From IMG/VR virus record IMGVR_UViG_3300009379_000004, positions 1-34,034 of that record: a stretch of DNA of 34,034 bases; one strand, 5' to 3'. Positions 29,782 through 34,034 of this stretch are shown one piece after another. The notes under the pieces were generated by a model that did no database searches, had not been told where the DNA came from, and was given only the letters and a program-made list of their open reading frames with translations. Origin of the DNA: a virus. Each line of letters begins with the position of its first letter. Position 1 is the first letter of the stretch. A program made the position numbers and the translations under genes.

Positions 29782-29794
29782 TTGACGCGGTCAA
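29782..29794. promoter_or_regulatory. Palindrome TTGAC-GCG-GTCAA before rightward operon
   Basis: Perfect 5-bp arms with 3-base centre. It includes a TTGACG -35 candidate; 17 bases on is TTTAAC (29805-29810), a weak -10. This may be the rightward operon promoter. Confidence 0.4.
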
Positions 29795-29810
29795 ATTAAC
29801 ATATTTTAAC

Positions 29811-29829
29811 CATTGACTGATCGTCAAAG
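29811..29829. promoter_or_regulatory. Second repressor operator CATTGAC-TGATC-GTCAAAG
   Basis: Differs from the 29228-29246 operator by one spacer base and one arm base. It lies just after the candidate promoter at 29782-29810, placing the rightward operon under the same repressor. Confidence 0.65.
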
Positions 29830-29850
29830 GCGTGGCACCCTTGGTCATAA

Positions 29851-29907
29851 GTCGAGGGCACCACGAATCACCAGAGTATCCCACCCGCCACACCTCCTGC
29901 CCTCGAC
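29851..29907 (+). promoter_or_regulatory. Structured leader with alternative hairpins
   Basis: GTCGAGGGCA (29851-29860) pairs perfectly with TGCCCTCGAC (29898-29907). The same first arm can instead take part in a hairpin with CGTGGCACCCT upstream (CGTGG 29831 with CCACG 29861, CCCT with AGGG). The two folds exclude each other, as in an attenuator or riboswitch. No U tract follows, so control of translation is more likely than termination. AGGAGG of the next gene lies at 29920-29925. Confidence 0.35.
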
Positions 29908-29931
29908 CAACCTATAACCAGGAGGCATGCC

Positions 29932-30150
29932 ATGAGCACATCGCAGCGCGTTTACGATATCACCCTCCCGTCCCTCTATCTCGCCGATTACAAAGCGGCT
30001 ATCCGCTCGATGTTGCACAGCCACCGGGCTCTTAATATTTGCGGGTGCCCCGTGTTTATTAATCCCGCCAACGGCACCGCCGTCCTGATCCCAACGAGCC
30101 GAACCCACGTGGTCGGTTGCGAATGCCTATACCAAAAAGTGAGGGGATGA
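29932..30150 (+). CDS. Hypothetical small protein, 72 aa
   Basis: First gene of the rightward operon. Starts after AGGAGG with a 6-base spacer. Contains IRSMLHSHRALNICGCPVFI and an end with GCECLYQ, so three Cys are present. No family recognised. Confidence 0.7.
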   Translation: MSTSQRVYDITLPSLYLADYKAAIRSMLHSHRALNICGCPVFINPANGTAVLIPTSRTHVVGCECLYQKVRG

Positions 30151-30152
30151 CT

Positions 30153-30440
30153 ATGGACTCAATCACCTGCATCTGTGGGCGCGATATAACGCCCCGAATA
30201 AACGTCGATGAAACCCCCGTGGATGGCGTGCGTGTAATCGAAAAGGCGGTTTGTCTCGATAGTGAGCCCGAGCGGGTGATTACCCACGTTGCGTGTGGCT
30301 GTGGGCTCGTCCACGAAATCAGTGGTTATGTCTCCATCATCATTACCCGCGACCGCATTGTGGGACAACAACGACCCAAAGCCAAAGGAGGTGGCGATGA
30401 TCGAAAAGTCTCTTGCGATTACAAAGCCTATGCACCCTGA
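30153..30440 (+). CDS. Hypothetical Cys-containing protein, 95 aa
   Basis: ATG at 30153 has GAGGGG 6 bases before it; ATG at 30147 overlaps the previous stop (ATGA) and is the alternative. Has CICGRD at the start and ACGCGLVHEISGYVSIIITRD in the middle, so it may bind zinc. No family recognised. Confidence 0.65.
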   Translation: MDSITCICGRDITPRINVDETPVDGVRVIEKAVCLDSEPERVITHVACGCGLVHEISGYVSIIITRDRIVGQQRPKAKGGGDDRKVSCDYKAYAP

Positions 30441-30465
30441 CATCAGGGCCCCCACAGCAATTTGA
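30397..30465 (+). CDS. Possible 22-aa peptide with strong SD
   Basis: AAAGGAGGTGG lies 2 bases before ATG 30397, a short spacing. The frame is MIEKSLAITKPMHPDIRAPT then two more residues. It overlaps the 95-aa gene in another frame. It may be a leader peptide, or the SD may be chance. Confidence 0.3.
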   Translation: MIEKSLAITKPMHPDIRAPTAI

Positions 30466-30534
30466 GCCAAACGGATGGTTCCAGGCGGGCCGGGTGTCAG
30501 GTCTCGACCCGCCAAACGAAAAACTGAGGATAAA

Positions 30535-30891
30535 ATGGCAGCAAAGAAAATAAACAGGATTGATACCCCCGCAAACCTCACGGCAGTCAGGGAGTTTGTG
30601 CCGGACGCAGCGACAGTACGCGATGGAGTACGGACGTTGGCCCTCGGTGGACGGGCCGCTTACACTATCACGAGGATTATCAATACTTACGGTGGCGCTG
30701 TTACTGACGCTCAAATCGGGGAGTACCTTACGAGTATAGGTATCCGGCGAAAAGCCACACTCAAGCGCGATTATGATAAAAATTGCTCATGTTGCGGCAT
30801 CAGGGAAAGATCGGGCTACTTTCTTTGCACGAAATGTCGAACCGAAAACCCCGAAGAAAAGGGCCCCGTGATGCACAGCATCCAATCATGA
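30535..30891 (+). CDS. Hypothetical protein with C-terminal zinc ribbon, 118 aa
   Basis: ATG 30535 has GAGGATAAA upstream. The helical N-terminal region (AVREFVPDAATVRDGVRTLA) is followed by YTITRIINTYGGAVTDAQIG and a C-terminal CSCCGIRERSGYFLCTKC, a four-to-five-Cys zinc ribbon. No family recognised; possible nucleic-acid binding. Confidence 0.65.
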   Translation: MAAKKINRIDTPANLTAVREFVPDAATVRDGVRTLALGGRAAYTITRIINTYGGAVTDAQIGEYLTSIGIRRKATLKRDYDKNCSCCGIRERSGYFLCTKCRTENPEEKGPVMHSIQS

Positions 30892-31139
30892 AAAAACCCA
30901 CCACCAGAGAAGCCGCACACCTCGCCGAGGCCGAGCGCTGGAACTGCACAGCGGAGACCGGTCGTAGGTCCCAGAAGCATTGTCAGTATTGCTCAATTTG
31001 GGGCGGTGATTGGCCGGTATGTACGGGGTGCCCTTTTGGGCCGGGATGCAAATTGTTTTATCGGTGGTGCGGGGCAGGACCAGCGGAAAAGCACGAAATT
31101 GCGATTGAACTTACTCAAATAGCTTGCGACGCAAAATAA
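30888..31139 (+). CDS. Hypothetical Cys-rich protein, 83 aa
   Basis: ATG at 30888 overlaps the previous stop (ATGA). Contains HCQYCSIWGGDWPVCTGCPF and PGCKLFYRWCG, so seven or more Cys in 50 residues. Its last codons lie in the first copy of a 31-bp direct repeat. Unknown function. Confidence 0.65.
   Translation: MKKPTTREAAHLAEAERWNCTAETGRRSQKHCQYCSIWGGDWPVCTGCPFGPGCKLFYRWCGAGPAEKHEIAIELTQIACDAK
31104..31134 (+). repeat. 31-bp direct repeat, copy 1
   Basis: Identical to 31690-31720; the next 15 bases also align, and every difference there is a transition. It covers the 3' end of the 83-aa gene. Confidence 0.9.
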
Positions 31140-31192
31140 GAAAATAACGATCGGCAAAGATTTGGGGACCATAGCCCAAAAAGGAGAGAATC

Positions 31193-31603
31193 ATGAGTGG
31201 CTGGAATGATGTAGACTATGAACGTGTGGATGCATGGTTAAGCCTTGAAAAGAATAAACACGTAAAGGATGCAGTTGATGAAGGGCGTTTAGAGGTCATA
31301 GATAATAAGAAATGTTTTAAGATGGACTGTAGTTTAGGAAGCCGTACATGCAAGGAATGCAAGTATAATTATTTCGTAAGGGAAGGTTTTGTAGGTTGCG
31401 GTTTCACATCATCAGCGCTTGCAGAGGAATCAAGGGGAATCGCCGAGGCAAACCGACAAAGAGACCGTGAAAGACACCGAATAGGGAATGAAAGTGCGTG
31501 GGGTGGAGGTGAAAATTCGTCTTCTGGTTCTGTTCGCTTACACCGTTATCCGAGCATGGGTGATGCGCGACGCGCCCTTTTTCCCGTAACCTCAGGTGGC
31601 TAA
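31193..31603 (+). CDS. AT-rich hypothetical cargo protein, 136 aa
   Basis: AAAAAGGAGAG lies before the ATG. The coding DNA is visibly richer in A and T and in AAA/GAA codons than its neighbours. The product has a charged N-terminus and three CxxC-like Cys (CSLGSRTCKECKY), then a basic tail (ANRQRDRERHRIG). It lies between the two copies of the direct repeat, which suggests a recent insertion. No family recognised. Confidence 0.65.
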   Translation: MSGWNDVDYERVDAWLSLEKNKHVKDAVDEGRLEVIDNKKCFKMDCSLGSRTCKECKYNYFVREGFVGCGFTSSALAEESRGIAEANRQRDRERHRIGNESAWGGGENSSSGSVRLHRYPSMGDARRALFPVTSGG

Positions 31604-31689
31604 GTATCTATAAGTAAACTCAACTTGATCAACGACCATATTGCCTGGGTGGGTGAACGTGGTCGCGGAGAGAAAGGCTTTGCCCGCCT

Positions 31690-31720
31690 ATTGAACTTAC
31701 TCAAATAGCTTGCGACGCAA
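31690..31720 (+). repeat. 31-bp direct repeat, copy 2
   Basis: Second exact copy, 586 bases downstream of copy 1. It is followed by AAGGAG serving the next gene, while the matching spot after copy 1 has no SD. The gap 31604-31737 holds no other convincing gene. Confidence 0.9.
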
Positions 31721-31737
31721 GACAAGGAGACGACGCC

Positions 31738-31956
31738 ATGCCCACCAACGAACTGATAGCCCTTAGCTACACATGCAAAAAATGCCAAACTACTGTCAAT
31801 TTTACCACCAACCCGGTCGGCGCAGGAGCTTGGATGATGGGCGCACCCGCAATGCAATGTCTCAAGGGGCTCAACATTAAAGCGCGAGAGATGGTCGCGA
31901 GCCTCAAATGTGCGAAGTGCATGAGGCATGCGCAGGATCTTTTCGAAACGGTTTAG
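31738..31956 (+). CDS. Zinc-ribbon-like small protein, 72 aa
   Basis: Two CxxC pairs (CKKC at about 13-16 and CAKC near residue 60). AAGGAG lies 8 bases before the ATG. Hypothetical; sits before the lysis genes. Confidence 0.7.
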   Translation: MPTNELIALSYTCKKCQTTVNFTTNPVGAGAWMMGAPAMQCLKGLNIKAREMVASLKCAKCMRHAQDLFETV

Positions 31957-31976
31957 CAACCAAGTAAGGAGATGCC

Positions 31977-32582
31977 GTGAACCCAACACTCTTAAATCCA
32001 ATCGCAATCTCAGGAGCCGTAAAAGCCCGTGGCGGCATCATCTTTGAGGATCCGGCGGGCTACGATCTCAACATCGTGGGTATCCGCTCAAACGACACGG
32101 AAGCCAACACCTTCAACGATTTTCTGACTATTTCCTACAGGCTCAAAGACCAGTGGGTCTTCTTCGCCTTCCCCGCCACCACCGACCCTGGTTTGTACTG
32201 GCGACGAAACCCCATGAACGTGAGTGGCACGGCCATCATCGTACCGGGCCAATACCGGGGTGCCTATAGCATTGGGCGCCATAAAGGCTACCCCGCCCTC
32301 CGACAAACCGGAGAGCTCGCTGTCTGGCGCGATGCCAACAAAGACCGCGTTCTTGATATGGGATCTGAGATTCCCACGGAAATCGGTCATTTCGGCTGCA
32401 ACATCCACAGGGCCAACTCGGATCATGCAAGTGCCCAGGTGGATAAGTGGAGCGCAGGGTGCCAGGTAGTTCAAGACCCCACGCACTTCATGTTTTTTAT
32501 GGAACTTTGTGAGACGGCTGCTGCGTCTTTTGGAAACTCGTTTACCTATACCCTTATCACCGAAGAGGACCTGCAGGCATGA
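31977..32582 (+). CDS. Putative cell-wall-active lysin, YkuD-like signature, 201 aa
   Basis: GTG start with AAGGAG five bases upstream. Contains NIVGIRSNDTEANTFNDFLT, a W-FFAFPATTDPGLYW segment, GTAIIVPGQYRGAY, and near the end NIHRANSDHASAQVDKWSAG followed by CQVV. The paired His (IHRA) and SxGC motif recall L,D-transpeptidase-type (YkuD) active sites. I have seen this pattern in other phages, usually unannotated. Overlap by 4 bases with the holin gene supports a lysis role. Enzyme class is tentative. Confidence 0.65.
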   Translation: MNPTLLNPIAISGAVKARGGIIFEDPAGYDLNIVGIRSNDTEANTFNDFLTISYRLKDQWVFFAFPATTDPGLYWRRNPMNVSGTAIIVPGQYRGAYSIGRHKGYPALRQTGELAVWRDANKDRVLDMGSEIPTEIGHFGCNIHRANSDHASAQVDKWSAGCQVVQDPTHFMFFMELCETAAASFGNSFTYTLITEEDLQA

Positions 32583-33136
32583 ACCTCAAATCCATCATCT
32601 CTAAAATTGGTGCCAGTATAGTTCGCGAGGCTATCCCCGGCGGAGGCCTAATCCTCGATACCGTCAACGCCTTCCTCCCCGACGACAAAAAACTCGATAG
32701 CAGCGCCACGGGTAATGATATCCAGTCGGCAGTCGACTCCCTGCCACCCGAGCAAAGGGCCCAAGTCCTCACCAAAGAGTATGACGTGGAGATTGCTGAG
32801 ATCCAGACGCATGCCCGCACCCAGGAGGCCATGGCGAAGGTGGATATCGCCCGGGCATCCACCCGGCCTCAAATCGCCATCATGATGGCTAAAGTCGTAG
32901 CGTTCGCCATCGTCATCGTCATGTCCATATGGGCCGTGGCCGTACTCCGTAATAACACCGAAACGCTCAAGGTCCTCGCCGACTCCAGTGTATTTATCCT
33001 CACAATCCTTGGTACCCCTACCCTGCTCCTGCGCTCCTATTTCGGCATGAGGACCAAAGAAAAAACCGCCGGTCGGGAGACCGGACCTGCTCGCAACCCT
33101 GTGGCTGAGATAATCGGGGCATGGCGGTCTAAATAA
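32579..33136 (+). CDS. Holin, GTA 3-TM family-like, 185 aa
   Basis: The N-terminal amphipathic part (IVREAIPGGGLILDTVNAFL) and a long charged helix are followed by two clear membrane segments: IAIMMAKVVAFAIVIVMSIW and VFILTILGTPTLLLRSYFG. This resembles the gene-transfer-agent 3-TM holin family. It overlaps the lysin gene (ATGA). Expected role: inner-membrane permeabilisation at lysis. Confidence 0.8.
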   Translation: MNLKSIISKIGASIVREAIPGGGLILDTVNAFLPDDKKLDSSATGNDIQSAVDSLPPEQRAQVLTKEYDVEIAEIQTHARTQEAMAKVDIARASTRPQIAIMMAKVVAFAIVIVMSIWAVAVLRNNTETLKVLADSSVFILTILGTPTLLLRSYFGMRTKEKTAGRETGPARNPVAEIIGAWRSK

Positions 33137-33166
33137 AGCCGTGCCTAAACCACTAAGGAAACTAAA

Positions 33167-33370
33167 ATGCTTAAATTCGACAAAATCATGAAAGGCTTTA
33201 CTAAGACAATCACAGCGTTAGACGGCCTGGCTGACAGCAAGCTCCGCGAAATTAACGCAATAGACGAGCGTGCCGCCAGGTTGGGCGAGTTGAGACATAA
33301 AGCCAACGAAGAGGGCTCTGCGGCGTCAGCCACCGCTAATAAGTTGCGCGAACTCATAGGCGCAAAATAA
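33167..33370 (+). CDS. Short helical protein in lysis region, 67 aa
   Basis: AAGGAAACTAAA precedes the ATG. All-helical and charged (LADSKLREINAIDERAARLG, ELRHKANEEG). No membrane segment. Resembles small coiled-coil partners found near phage lysis genes; no family recognised. Confidence 0.65.
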   Translation: MLKFDKIMKGFTKTITALDGLADSKLREINAIDERAARLGELRHKANEEGSAASATANKLRELIGAK

Positions 33371-33453
33371 TCAAATCAACCCTCGCCGTCGTCATAGCTG
33401 ACGGCATTGCAACAGCCCTGGTGATCCTGGCGGCGATAAAATGGGGGTGCCCC

Positions 33454-33555
33454 ATGGAACAGCACAAAATAGATAAAGAGGTTATCGCTTGGCTCACATG
33501 TCTCATTGCCGGGATCACCATTTTTATCATAAGCAATGGAGTACCAATCCAATGA
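33454..33555 (+). CDS. Tiny membrane peptide, at least 33 aa
   Basis: ATG 33454 gives MEQHKIDKEVIAWLTCLIAG then TIFIISNGVPIQ, one membrane helix. Open frame extends upstream to the previous stop with another hydrophobic stretch (LAVVIADGIATALVILAAI), reachable from GTG 33421 only in part, so the true start may be a non-ATG codon near 33368. Its stop overlaps the MazG-like ATG. Possible antiholin or second holin. Confidence 0.5.
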   Translation: MEQHKIDKEVIAWLTCLIAGITIFIISNGVPIQ

Positions 33556-34034
33556 AATTTGTAGACTACCAAATGGCAGCGGCCACAACATGCCTGCCTC
33601 AATGTTTTTGTGGCGACTACCTCCGCCCCGGCCTCCTCAGCGAGGCGGGTGGGATCAGCGGCCAAATCAAACGCATCGTCAGGGGTGATGTCCAGCTCGA
33701 AAACTCCCGGCACCTCATCGCCGGGGAGCTGGGCGACACGCTGTGGTATGCAGCAATGTACGCCAACCTCAAGGGCCTCAACACTGACGAGGTTGCCCTC
33801 CGCGCCGAACTCTACTACCCGCGCACCGACTCAATATCAGAGCTGGAGGAGATGGCCGCCAATATCGTCGCCGACGCCTATATATTTCGCATGGCGTCAA
33901 CCCTCTCTCAGCTACTCGGACTCCTGCACAACCTCGGAAAAATGGCCAACGCCATTGGCTTTTCGATGCACGAGGTCGCTGAGTTCAATCAAGTAAAATT
34001 GGCGGACTGGGCCGGGCGGGGTGTGTTCCGGGGG
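33552..34034 (+). CDS. MazG-like nucleotide pyrophosphohydrolase, cut by window end
   Basis: The frame is open from ATG 33552 to the last base, so the gene continues outside. It contains LLSEAGGISGQIKRIVRGD, an ELGDTLWYAA box (the ExxD metal-binding motif of MazG), and later NQVKLADWAGRGVF, as in phage MazG-like enzymes. A roughly 70-residue helical stretch with a second, degenerate LGxLxNLxxMANAxGFSMxEVAE lies between them, longer than usual. MazG-type enzymes hydrolyse NTPs and may alter host stress signals. Confidence 0.8.
   Translation, partial: MKFVDYQMAAATTCLPQCFCGDYLRPGLLSEAGGISGQIKRIVRGDVQLENSRHLIAGELGDTLWYAAMYANLKGLNTDEVALRAELYYPRTDSISELEEMAANIVADAYIFRMASTLSQLLGLLHNLGKMANAIGFSMHEVAEFNQVKLADWAGRGVFRG

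Noticed and set aside
30159-30581. Minus-strand frame with two hydrophobic segments (possible membrane protein)
   Set aside because: GTG start without SD, opposite a well-packed plus-strand operon with good start signals; hydrophobicity probably a by-product.
31104-31720. Insertion sequence ends or att sites
   Set aside because: Repeats are direct, not inverted, and no transposase or integrase lies between them.
33610-33996. Plus-strand Ser/Pro-rich frame at right end
   Set aside because: Frame shadow of the MazG-like gene, which has the recognisable motifs.

Overview
This 34 kb window looks like most of a tailed-phage genome or prophage with a lambda-type (siphovirus-like) head and tail-tube gene order. 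The host is probably a Gram-negative bacterium. That rests on the phage's lambda-like modules (Nu1/GpA terminase, gpW, lambda-type portal, S49 protease with nested scaffold, D/E capsid, Z/U/V tail, G/GT frameshift, ERF plus lambda-exonuclease-like recombination). The host cannot be named from the sequence. No tRNA, rRNA, CRISPR array, insertion sequence or integrase was seen.

Layout. From about 29.2 kb down to base 22 nearly everything reads on the minus strand. Early genes come first: a Cro-like repressor, small genes, ERF annealing protein, YqaJ exonuclease, a DUF1367/NinB-like protein, an HNH/zinc protein, a replication initiator with an iteron array inside its gene, a putative helicase-loading protein and a PAPS-reductase-like enzyme. 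Then follow a small membrane protein, the Nu1-like small terminase, a ParB-domain protein, an ABC-ATPase/GNAT fusion, the large terminase, gpW, portal, protease/scaffold, decoration protein, major capsid, head-tail joining proteins, tail tube, G/GT chaperones, tape measure, and a non-lambda set of tail-tip and fibre genes ending in a carbohydrate-binding-like fibre.

Two units read on the plus strand. One is a small ribbon-helix-helix plus ASCH-domain pair (19263-19766). It is lodged head-on between the ABC-GNAT and large terminase genes and carries its own consensus sigma70 promoter (TTGACA, 17 bp, TATAAT), like a phage moron. The other is a long rightward operon from the CI-like repressor (29283) through small Cys-rich proteins, a putative lysin, a GTA-type holin and a MazG-like protein cut by the right edge.

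Regulation. A CI/Cro-type divergent switch sits at 29.2 kb with two different palindromes. A near-copy of one of them lies before the rightward operon, so one repressor may control both sides. A strong promoter just past cro points back towards cI, which is the topology of lambda P_RE.

Most interesting. (1) A putative DNA-modification or packaging-linked module of Nu1, ParB, ABC-GNAT and TerL, with a convergent ASCH moron and an upstream PAPS reductase-like gene. (2) Six helically phased 11-bp iterons inside the replication gene, a candidate origin. (3) A lambda-identical GGGAAAG frameshift site. (4) A C10 homopolymer in a tail gene that could be phase variable. (5) A 31-bp direct repeat flanking an AT-rich cargo gene. 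All functional names come from reading the protein sequences by eye; no database search was run.
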